A stretch of 64,000 bases of DNA. Origin: Gemmata massiliana (GTDB lineage Bacteria > Planctomycetota > Planctomycetia > Gemmatales > Gemmataceae). Shown piece by piece: positions 27,104 to 34,735 of this stretch. The position numbers and the translations under genes were made by a program. The notes beneath the pieces were generated by a model that made no database searches, was not told the DNA's origin, and worked only from the letters and a program-made list of their open reading frames with translations. The stretch lies in NCBI RefSeq assembly GCF_901538265.1, contig NZ_LR593886.1, positions 2,108,001 through 2,172,000 on the forward strand, written 5' to 3'. Position 1 is the first letter of the stretch, and each line of letters begins with the position of its first letter.

Positions 27104-28696
27104 TCACCCAGCCCAGGTCGCGCCGACCTTCACCTCGACCTCGACGGGTACGGGATCGATGAGCGGGGCCATCCCATCGATCATGCAGCCAGACAACCAC
27201 GTCTTCGCGGCTTCGCGCTCGGGTTCGGGAACCTCGAGCACGATCTCGTCGTGGACCGCCAGCACGACCTCGGCATTCGGGCACTGGTCCCGGCACTCCC
27301 ACAACAGCGCCAGGGCGCGCTTGAGCCCGTCCCCGCCGGTACCCTGCACGACGTAATTCGCCTTGGCCCCGAAGAACTGGTCCGGCTCGACCCCGATCCG
27401 GCGCCCGCCGAGCGTTCGCACCTCGGTGGCGCGGTCGCGCTTCAATCGGTTGTGCCACGCGCGGACGGCGGGGAACTGGGCGAAGAACGCGTCCAAGAAC
27501 CCGCGCGCCTGGTCCTCGGTCATGTCCTTGCCGTAGTCGGCCTGGGCCTTGAGGCGTAGGGACCGGGGGCCGAGCCCGTAAATGGCCCCGAAGTTGACCG
27601 GCTTGGCCATCTGCCGGGCTTCCTTGGTGACCACATCGACCTGGGAGCCCAGGAACCGGGCCGCGGTGAGGGTGTGCAGGTCCTCGCCTTCTGATAGGCC
27701 CCCAGCATGCGCGTCGCCGGTCACCTTGGCCGCGATGCGGAGCTCGATCTGACTGAAGTCGCACTTGACCAGCACGTGCCCGGAGCGGGCGGTGAAGCAC
27801 CGCCGGTACCGCGGGTTCCGAGGGAGCTGCTGCAAGTTGGGCTCCTTACAGCTCATGCGCCCGGTCTTCGCCTGGCACGGGTTCCACGACGCGCGCACGC
27901 GCCCGTCGGTCACGTGCTCCGCGACCCACTCGCGCCCGTACGTGCCCGCGCGCTTGGCGGCCTCGCGGTACTCGAGCAGGAGCCGGGCGAGCGGGTGGGC
28001 GATCCCGGCGAGCGTTTCCTCCTTGGTGTCGGGGAGCGCGATCCCGACCGCTTCGAACGCCGCGGGGACGTCGACCGTGGTGCTGTTCCACGCCCCGAGC
28101 CCGGGCAGGCAGTTCGGGTTCGGGACCAGCGCGTCCATCTCGGTCGCGAGCGTGACCCGGCGTTCGGCCGCGGCGTCGGCCAGGGCCAACCACGTGCCCG
28201 TGTCGAACCCGACCCCGGTGGCGGCCATTCGGGCGACGGGCACCCCGCACCGCATCTCCAGGTCCAGGACCGCCGTGAGGTTGCGCGCGGCGGCCTTCGT
28301 GCGAAGTGTGTCGGCCAGGGGCACGAGCACCGCCGCGTCGGTCGCAGCATACTCCAGTTGTGCGCGTGGCAGCACCGGGCGGGACCACTCACCGGCTTGT
28401 TCGGTCTTGTCGAGTTCCCGGTTCATCTCCCGCTTGACGACCGAGGCGAGATCGTGATCGGCGCGCTCGCCGGCATAAACGACACGGGAAGCCAACGCGG
28501 TGTCGAACACGCGGGCCAGCGCGAACCCGAGCCGGGCCAGGAACGGGAGGTCGAAGGAGACGATGTTGTGCCCGACGAGCTCCTTCTCGGCCAGGACCGC
28601 GAACAGTGGGGCCAGTGCGGTCGCGGGGGCATCGAGCGCGAACAGGTCGACGAGGAACGTGCCGATCGAGGTGGCCAGTGACAGGAGCGCACCCGG
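27104..28696 (-). CDS. Family A DNA polymerase with 3'-5' exonuclease part (module A)
   Basis: The frame runs about 530 residues to a frameshift near 28696, beyond which the exonuclease motif I (GLDLETTGLNP) is found in the frame of the DUF3987 part; the two were evidently one protein. An isolated start could be the GTG at 28510. Exonuclease motif II is GHNIVSFDLPFL and motif III YAATDAAVLVPL. Polymerase motifs: A VKCDFSQIELRIAA, B RQMAKPVNFGAIYGLG, C VLAVHDEIVLEV. There is no 5' nuclease domain, as in phage-type PolA. It replicates the element's DNA. Similar throughout to 42415-44181 in module B. Confidence 0.88.
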   Translation of the reverse strand, partial: PGALLSLATSIGTFLVDLFALDAPATALAPLFAVLAEKELVGHNIVSFDLPFLARLGFALARVFDTALASRVVYAGERADHDLASVVKREMNRELDKTEQAGEWSRPVLPRAQLEYAATDAAVLVPLADTLRTKAAARNLTAVLDLEMRCGVPVARMAATGVGFDTGTWLALADAAAERRVTLATEMDALVPNPNCLPGLGAWNSTTVDVPAAFEAVGIALPDTKEETLAGIAHPLARLLLEYREAAKRAGTYGREWVAEHVTDGRVRASWNPCQAKTGRMSCKEPNLQQLPRNPRYRRCFTARSGHVLVKCDFSQIELRIAAKVTGDAHAGGLSEGEDLHTLTAARFLGSQVDVVTKEARQMAKPVNFGAIYGLGPRSLRLKAQADYGKDMTEDQARGFLDAFFAQFPAVRAWHNRLKRDRATEVRTLGGRRIGVEPDQFFGAKANYVVQGTGGDGLKRALALLWECRDQCPNAEVVLAVHDEIVLEVPEPEREAAKTWLSGCMIDGMAPLIDPVPVEVEVKVGATWAG

Positions 28697-30774
28697 TCTC
28701 GGACCGGGTTGAGACCCGTCGTTTCCAGATCCAAGCCGACCGGCCCGACCTCCCCTTTAATCAGGGCAACGAGGTGAGCCAAGCCGGCCGCGTTACGGAC
28801 GAGCGCGTGCGCGTCGGGTTCCCCGGGGCGCACGACACTCGGTACCTCCGCCGCACGACACTCGGGAGTGGCACCGACGACGGGCGGCGCGGGCTCGTTT
28901 TGTTCCTCATGGACTTGCACCCCGCACGACACTTCAGACACTCGCCCCGCGCCCGGCGGGGCGCCTGGACCACATGTCCTCGCGGGATCAGCACTTGCGT
29001 CGGCGGAACCGGTGGCGTCGCCCGGCGGTTCTGCGGGCGCATCGGGGCGCGTGTCGTGCGGTTCCGTACCGCGCTCGGGTGCGCCCGGCCCGTCGGGCGC
29101 GGGTCGAGTGTCTGAAGTGTCGTGCGGCGTGCACGGGACAAAGAACCGGACCCGGTGGCCCCCGTGTTGGGGCACCGGGCCGTCCTCCCAGCGCCCCAAC
29201 CCGAGCGCGACCAGGGACTCCAGGGCCGCTTCGGCGGCGCCCGAGGTCCGGTACTTCCGGTTGTTCGACTTCTGCAGGTGCCGTGCGGTCAGGCGCCCGC
29301 CGTGGCGCGCCGCCAGGCCCCCGACGACCTCGACCAGTTTGCGCGCCTCCTGTTCCCCGGCTTCTTCGCCGAGCATCTGGTACACGCGCTCGGCCTCGGC
29401 CGTGAACCACTCGGCCAGTGCGATGCCCGCGCGCACGCTCGCGAGGCCGACGGGTTCCCGCGCGCCCGACCCGGCCGCCTGGCACACGTGGTGCACCAGG
29501 GCCAGGCGCGCCGCGTACCCCTCCAATTTCGAGAACGCGGCGGCCAGTTCGCCCTCGGTTTCGGACTGCTTGAGCGCGAACCGGGCGTAGAATCGGACCC
29601 ACTCGGCCTTGGCGTCCGGTGCCAACCCGAGCGCCACCGGGTACGAGTTCCCGTCGGCGTCGGCGCCGGGTTCCAGTTCGGCCAGTTCTTTGACGAGCCG
29701 GTGGTACCCGGCTTCGGCGTTTGCGTCGATGTCGTCCTCGGTCCACTCCTTGGGCCGGCGCGGCGGGTACGCGAACAGGAGCCGGGCGGGCACCCCGGCG
29801 CTGAAGTGCTGGGGCGTCAGGGCCAGGCGCAGGACCCCGGGCTGGATCCCGCCGCACAGGCTGACCCCGACGTCGGGGACGAAGGTGGTCCGGGGCTCGC
29901 CCGTCTTGCGGTTCACGCACAGGGTCCCGAGCCCGTGGAGCTCGAGCCAGTTGACCAGGTCCGATCCGCCCTTGGCCTTGTACTGGTTGAACGAGGTGAG
30001 CCACCCGGACAGCTCGTCCCGGCCCACCAGGAACCGGGTCCGGTTGTCCACCAGTAACCCACCGAGGGCCTCGATCGTGGTGTCCCGGGAGTAGATCCGG
30101 GTGCACACGGGCGGCTCGGGCGGCCCCCCGGGATCGTCGTCCTTGCTCCGGCGCTTCTGCCGCTCGTAGTCGCGGAGCTCGGCCCGATGGGCCTCGGCCC
30201 GGTGCGCCTTGAGGTGCGCGGCCTGCATGGCGACCACGGGCGACGGCGCGCTTGTACGGCGGGGTCTTGAGGGTGCCCGAGTCCCCGACGACCGCGGCCC
30301 AGATCATGGCGGGCTCGGCCCACGAGTTCTTGAGGCGGACCGTGCACGTGGCCCCGATCATCCCGCTGCACACGGCCAGGGCCGGGAGCGCCACGAACGT
30401 GGGGTCGCACCGCATGGCCCGGGACACGGTGAGGACGAGCGCACCGAGTTGGTCCGGGTCGTGCGCCCGCTGCACCCGAACGCGGCGCGGGTGGCGGGGA
30501 GCAGGTACGGTCCCGCGGCGACCGCTTCGGCGCAGTCGAGGTCCACGTCGGCCAGGTGGCCCGAGACCGGGCCCAGCTTGATCCCGAGGTTGCGCCCGAC
30601 GAAGTGCTCGGGCGCGGCACTACCGTCGGGCCAGAACCGGGCGTCCGGATGCTTGCCGGGTTTGGCACAATCGGCCCTCCCGCACGAGCACGTGCCCGCG
30701 TCGGGGGCGGGCCGGTGTACCGGGACCATGCACCACCCGCGTGCCCGGTACCGCTCGACGGCTTCGGTGATCAC
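28697..30774 (-). pseudogene. PrimPol remnant-DUF3987 primase/helicase, frameshifted (module A)
   Basis: Starts at a GTG at 30774 with a bifunctional primase-polymerase N-terminus: VERYRARGWCMVPVHRP, CSCGRADCAKPGKHPDARFW, GNLGIKLGPVSGHLADVDLD-like (catalytic DVDLD). That domain stops abruptly near 30470, so most of PrimPol is deleted. A frame change leads to the DUF3987 part: CDPTFVALPALAVCSGMIGA, VVGDSGTLKTPPYKRA (P-loop-like), then after another shift near 30240 IYSRDTTIEALGGLLVDNRT, FLVGRDELSGWLTSFNQYKA (Walker B-like) and SAGVPARLLFAYPPRRPKEW. A Pro/Thr/Asp-rich linker containing the inverted repeat 28916-29133 joins it to the polymerase exonuclease motif GLDLETTGLNP. Module B has the same order. 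Confidence 0.82.
28916..29133. repeat. Inverted repeat with internal direct repeat in the replication-gene linker (module A)
   Basis: The arms 28916-28944 and 29105-29133 are 29 bp with one mismatch (core CGCACGACACTTCAGACACT). Similarity continues inward for about 15 more bp, giving arms of about 44 bp with three mismatches. A direct partial copy GTGTCGTGCGG occurs at 29051 and 29117, 66 bp apart and so in phase with codons. The whole lies in the coding sequence between DUF3987 and the polymerase; the arms encode PHDTSDTRPAP and, on return, GRVSEVSCGVQ. Module B has an equivalent structure of different sequence at 42112-42327. Candidate replication origin or mRNA structure. Confidence 0.85.
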
Positions 30775-30947
30775 GTTCGTCGCTCACCCCCTTCCGCACC
30801 GAACAGGAGCGCGAGATCGGCGCGGGCCCAGCACCGCATGCCGTCGTGGCCGGTCGTTTCAGTGGCCTACGGGCGCAGGATTCTCACGAGCGCCGGATCG
30901 ACACCCAGTGCTTTCAAATCGCATTCGCTCACGTAGTCCTCGGGCAC
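30771..30947 (-). pseudogene. Small DNA-binding-like protein, frameshifted
   Basis: The GTG at 30947 has GGAGGA nine bases upstream and reads VPEDYVSECDLKALGVDPAL, VRILRP, then a TAG. Two bases further the frame continues as ATETTGHDGMRCWARADLAL, LFGAEGGERRT, and its TGA overlaps the GTG of the PrimPol gene. Together this would be a protein of about 58 residues with the pattern of a short winged-helix/excisionase-like protein (helix, then RCWxRxDLxxL). Short and broken, so the assignment is tentative. Confidence 0.4.
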
Positions 30948-31027
30948 GGGATCGCTCCTCCATGCGCGCACCGTCCCCGGCCCCGCCGGTGGCAGGTCGC
31001 TTCGGGTGCGCCGCGTTATGTATGTGG

Positions 31028-31345
31028 TTATGTGGTTACCGTTTCGACCCGCGTGTGCGGACTCGGTTCGGGTTCGTGTGCGACGCGCTCGACGCGGAAG
31101 CTACCGGTTCCGAACTCACGGGTGAGAAATCCGATAAACAGGCGACTCAGGTCGCGCCCCACCGCGGTACCCGCGTCGATTACTACGACGCGCCTCTTGG
31201 GGTCGAACGCGTGTCCCGCGTCGAGCCGGGTTTGGGCCTCGCCGTGGAGCGCTTCGGCCCCGAGGATCGACAGGATCAGCGTGGCTTCGACCTCGGCGGC
31301 CGGGATCTCGGATTGGAAGTGGTACCGGTACGCGTCACTCGACAT
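31028..31345 (-). CDS. Hypothetical protein of phage-like module A
   Basis: 105 residues. ATG at 31345 with GAGGA seven bases upstream, overlapping the 3' end of the sigma-like gene by eleven bases. Sequence has an alpha/beta look: AYRYHFQSEIPAAEVEATLI, LSILGAEALHGEAQTRLD, RRVVVIDAGTAVGRDLSRLF, IGFLTREFGTGSFRVERV. No known domain is recognised. Its overlap with the neighbouring frame and its place before the replication gene suggest a role in replication or regulation of the element. Confidence 0.65.
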   Translation of the reverse strand: MSSDAYRYHFQSEIPAAEVEATLILSILGAEALHGEAQTRLDAGHAFDPKRRVVVIDAGTAVGRDLSRLFIGFLTREFGTGSFRVERVAHEPEPSPHTRVETVTT

Positions 31346-31975
31346 CGCTCGTCCTCGCGGTGGCCTTCCCCTGAAGAACTACCCCGGGCGTGCGCCGAGT
31401 GTCCGCGCGGGGCGCACAAAATATTTCCAGCCCGGCCCCCGCGAACGCCGCGCGCAAGGACCCGAGGCGCCGGTACAGGGCCGTTCGGGATAATCCCAGG
31501 TGGCGCGCGGCGGCGGCCACGGGCCGGGTCTTGAGGGCCTCGGCCACGCGCCGGAGCGGCCCCGGCAGGGTGGCCAGCACGGCCGCGACGTCCAGGGACA
31601 GGGCACGTGCGTGCTCGGTCCGTGGGCCGGATCCCGGGGCCGCCGGCTCGTCCGGGCCGTTGGGGCATCGGGCGGCCCGGAGCAGCGCGTCGAGGGACCG
31701 GGGCGCGTGCCGGGTGCGGCGCACGCGGGTGCGGAACGCGGTGGCCGCGGCGTGCCCCACGAGCATGCGCACGAACGCCCGTGGTTTGGTTGGCAGTTCG
31801 GGTCGGAATGGTCGAGCCGGGACCACACGTGTAACGCGAGGTCCTGTTCGAGGTCCGGTACGTCGGTGGGTGGGAGCCGGAACCGGTGCGCGAGCTGTCG
31901 GGCCTTGACGCGAATCAGGGCGCGCGTGGCGTCGTCGAGGGAAACTGGTGCGGGGGGCTGGGGAATGGGACGCAC
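31335..31975 (-). pseudogene. Sigma-70-like / HTH transcription factor of phage type, frameshifted
   Basis: Start GTG at 31975, seven bases after the DUF2924 stop. The first frame carries a region-2-like part (IRVKARQLAHRFRLPPTDVP, DLEQDLALHVWSRLDH). A shift near 31800 leads to PRAFVRMLVGHAAATAFRTR and a region-4-like part: VLATLPGPLRRVAEALKTRP and AAAARHLGLSRTALYRRLGS (helix-turn-helix). Phage-like elements of planctomycetes often carry such small sigma-like proteins, which would direct host RNA polymerase to element promoters. Confidence 0.65.
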
Positions 31976-31981
31976 AATGTG

Positions 31982-32465
31982 TCACGCGGCACCTGCCTTG
32001 TTGAGCTTGAAGAAGTGGAATCCGTTGCCGTGCGAGCCGGTGACGGCCTTGGCCGCGGCGCTGAGCGAGGGGAACGTTCGCGCGTCGTACTCGAACCCGG
32101 CCGCGAGCACCTTCACGTGGATCGTGGTGCCCTTGTACACGCAGGTGGTGACGCGGCCCGATGGCGGGAGCCGGTCGTCGCTCACGAACCTGGTCTCGGG
32201 CGCAACCACGCGCAAGCTCGCGGTCTCGGCCCGGCCCCGGGCGAGATCACGCGCAGGTCCGCGTCCCGGGCCAGCTCCGCGGCCCGCGCTCGCGCTCCCT
32301 CCGAGAGGTCGCCCTCGGCGAGTGCCTGGATGCGCCACGCGATGCGGCGCGCGAGCCACGTGCGGTTCCCGGTCGTGGTCGGCTCCCCTCGGCGTACCGG
32401 GCGCACAACTCGGCGATCGTGAGGCGCACGAGCGCGGCGAGTTCCCTGGTGACGTTGATCTGCAC
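31982..32465 (-). pseudogene. DUF2924 protein, frameshifted
   Basis: The GTG at 32465 follows GAGGAGG and reads MQINVTRELAALVRLTIAEL. After a shift it continues as GNRTWLARRIAWRIQALAEG and ARARAAELARDADLRVI, and after a second shift as DDRLPPSGRVTTCVYKGTTI, GFEYDARTFPSLSAAAKAVT and GNGFHFFKLN. The last part is the DUF2924 signature (G-x-x-L-x-R-x-Y-K-G ... GFxY ... SLSxxAxxxTG ... NGxxFFxL). DUF2924 proteins are found with phage and serine-recombinase islands; biochemical role unknown. Confidence 0.75.
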
Positions 32466-32510
32466 CCGTATCCTCCTCGGAAATCCCGTGGGATCGTGTC
32501 CTCGGCGGTG

Positions 32511-32720
32511 TTAACCGGCGGTCCCAGTGACGCTCTTCTGGGGCCCCGCAGTAAGTCCATTCGCGGCAGATTCTGAAGATTTTTCTGAGGTTTGAGTTGG
32601 GTCGACGGGTGGCGCGAAGAGTTCCGAGCCGAGGCGCACGAGCCCGGTGGCGAGGAGGCGCGCGAGTTCGGCGGTGCGCGCGGCGGGTGTGAGGGTGGAC
32701 GGATCGCGTGTGGACGGCAT
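32511..32720 (-). CDS. Small hypothetical protein upstream of DUF2924
   Basis: 69 residues, MPSTRDPSTLTPAARTAELA then RLLATGLVRLGSELFAPPVD and a Ser/Thr/Pro-rich end. A small protein of this pattern often sits next to DUF2924 in mobile islands, which is the main support for the call. First gene of the leftward module A operon. Upstream of it GC drops, and the promoter should lie at 32730-32850. Confidence 0.5.
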   Translation of the reverse strand: MPSTRDPSTLTPAARTAELARLLATGLVRLGSELFAPPVDPTQTSEKSSESAANGLTAGPQKSVTGTAG

Positions 32721-32729
32721 CGGGGCACC

Positions 32730-33371
32730 TCGTGGGTGAGCCCCAGCGCCCTTCGTGTCGCGACCGGCGAGCTGGCAGATGAACAGCAGAAAAGTCTCTA
32801 CCGGCTAACTACACCGAACGCGACCGAAGTGTTCAAAGAAGTGCGATCGAGTCAAAGACCTCACTAAATGGAGACTTTTGAGGACCACCGAACTAGTGCG
32901 GGATCGGATGCAACCTGAGAACTCAGGAGCGGAGCTTTGTTCCCCTCGAGGTCGGCACCGGCCCGACAACTGCGGCCATTTTCACTGCAAATTGGTCGTA
33001 CCGTCGCCTTCCGCATTCTGTCGCTGAGAATCATTCGCAAGAATTGCTCGGGTAATAAGTGACCGAGCAATCAGGAAATTGGCCATCAGGTCGGATCGGA
33101 CGCTGCCATTTGTATTCGTCGTCCGAATCAGGCGACATATTACTATTTCACGTTTGCAACAAATAGGCCCCAGAGCGCCCGGCTTTCCCAATCAATCTGC
33201 CTCGAAATTCGCACCCGAGCGGAACTGCGACTTAGCATATAGCGTGAATCGCGAGCGCCCCGTCGAGTTCACACGGATCATAACGCTTGCACCTGTAACC
33301 GTTTATACGGCGGGCGCGAGGGAACGAGCGGCCCCGCTACGATTCGGGCCGGCTGAGAAAGGTGAGCGACG
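32730..33371. other. Intergenic region between module A and the glycosyltransferase
   Basis: About 640 bp, GC lower than in the flanks. It contains divergent upstream regions of module A (left) and of the GT-B gene (right). No convincing gene: the open frames here lack ribosome binding sites and protein-like composition. No attachment site or tRNA seen. Confidence 0.45.
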
Positions 33372-34559
33372 GTGAGCGGAACAGCCCGCGGACGAACCGT
33401 TCTGTTTAGTTGGGAACTGGGCGGCGGGTTCGGGCACGCGAACTCCTTGCTGAGGGTGGCGCGTGCGCTGGCGGTGGACGGCCACCGGCCGGTCTTCGCC
33501 GTTCGGGAAGCGGTGGTCTCGTGGCCGATCATGCGGGACATCCCGTTCCCCGTGCTCCCAATCCCGGTGTGGTCCGAGCCGTCGCCGCCGGGGTTTCTCG
33601 CCGCCTCCTTCGCCGACATTCTCGGAACACACGGGTACGCGTCCGAGCGGACCCTGCTCCCACTCCTGCGGCAGTGGGACGGCATTCTGGACGTCGTTCG
33701 CCCGGACCTCGCCGTTCTTGACTACGCGCCGACGCTCGCGCTCGCGGCCGCCGGGCGTGTGCCGGTCCTGGACATCGGGAGCGGGTTCTGCCAGCCGCCG
33801 GCGCACCTCCCATCGTTCCCGCGGTACTTGCCGAACCAACCGGACCCGGCCCCGACGTATGTTGAAGCGGATCTGCTGGCCGTGATTCGCGCTTCTCAGG
33901 CCGCTCGCGGCCGGCCCGCGCCCGATACGGTGCCAGGCATTACGGCAGGAGCCGAGTCGTTCGTCACGACCGTTTCGGAACTGGACCCGTTCTGCGAGGT
34001 CCGGGGGCGGCCGACGGCCGGCCCGCTCGTCCTCCCGACGTCGTCAGGAGAGCCGGCCCCGCGGCGGTTCTTTGCGTATTTGAGCGCGCCCGTTGCGAGC
34101 ACCGAACCGGCTCTGACACTGCTGGCGACCGCCGGCTTTGAAGGCGAGGCCTACGTGCGCGGTTCGACAGCCGAGCAGCGAGACCGGCTCCGCGGGCGCG
34201 GGCTGACCGTCCACGACGCCCCTCCGCCGATGTCCGAGGTGCTCTCGCGGGTGCGCGCGGTGGCCCACCAAGGCGGGCTCGGGATTACGACCGAGGCCCT
34301 TATGGCCGGGCGCCCACAGTTGCTGTTCCCGGAACACCTCGAGCACCAGTTGAACGCGTCCGCCGTCCACCGGCTCGGGGGCGCGCACTACCTCTCCGGA
34401 ACCTACCCGGCGTCGGACGTGACGGAGGGAATGCGGCAACTGCTCGACGACCCGGCGTTCGCTCGTCGGGCGGGCGAGCTGGCCGCCGACCTCCGCCGGC
34501 GGTGGCCCGACGGCTCGCTCGGGGCGATCGTCGGCCGCTGTCACGAGCTGCTTGCCTGA
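33372..34559 (+). CDS. GT-B glycosyltransferase (GT1/UGT-like)
   Basis: 395 residues from a GTG at 33372 that follows AAAGGTGA. The N-terminal Rossmann part has TVLFSWELGGGFGHANSLLR, the Gly-rich/GHAxP-type loop of UGT-like enzymes, and VRPDLAVLDYAPTLALAAAG. The C-terminal nucleotide-sugar site is visible as HDAPPPMSEVLSRVRAVAHQ, GGLGITTEALMAGRPQLLFP and EHLEHQLNASAVHRLGG (HxGxGxxxExLxxGxPxLxxPxxxxQ pattern). Cytoplasmic or peripheral enzyme that moves a sugar from a nucleotide donor to an unknown acceptor. The surface protein that follows in the same direction could be a substrate, but that is inference. Confidence 0.85.
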   Translation: MSGTARGRTVLFSWELGGGFGHANSLLRVARALAVDGHRPVFAVREAVVSWPIMRDIPFPVLPIPVWSEPSPPGFLAASFADILGTHGYASERTLLPLLRQWDGILDVVRPDLAVLDYAPTLALAAAGRVPVLDIGSGFCQPPAHLPSFPRYLPNQPDPAPTYVEADLLAVIRASQAARGRPAPDTVPGITAGAESFVTTVSELDPFCEVRGRPTAGPLVLPTSSGEPAPRRFFAYLSAPVASTEPALTLLATAGFEGEAYVRGSTAEQRDRLRGRGLTVHDAPPPMSEVLSRVRAVAHQGGLGITTEALMAGRPQLLFPEHLEHQLNASAVHRLGGAHYLSGTYPASDVTEGMRQLLDDPAFARRAGELAADLRRRWPDGSLGAIVGRCHELLA

Positions 34560-34574
34560 TCGCCTGTGGCGATG

Positions 34575-34591
34575 CTCCGAACGATTCGGAG
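34575..34591 (+). terminator. Hairpin after glycosyltransferase gene
   Basis: CTCCGAA (34575-34581), loop CGA, TTCGGAG (34585-34591), followed by TCTTTC. Placed 15 bp after the stop of the GT-B gene and 145 bp before the next ATG. Short stem and weak T run, so a modest intrinsic terminator. Confidence 0.5.
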
Positions 34592-34735
34592 TCTTTCGGC
34601 CCACGGTGCAAAAAGTGCCGGATCGATCCGGACGGAATCGGCTTGACGGATGCGGCCACTTGAGTACGGGCCGCAGTCCGGTGTTGCCCGCTGCAACCGT
34701 TTTACGTCCCAATAAGTTCGAAGAGACAACAGACC

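Noticed and set aside
27707-28681. 324-codon open frame antisense to the module A polymerase
   Set aside because: A shadow of the polymerase, whose motifs A, B and C are unmistakable on the minus strand.
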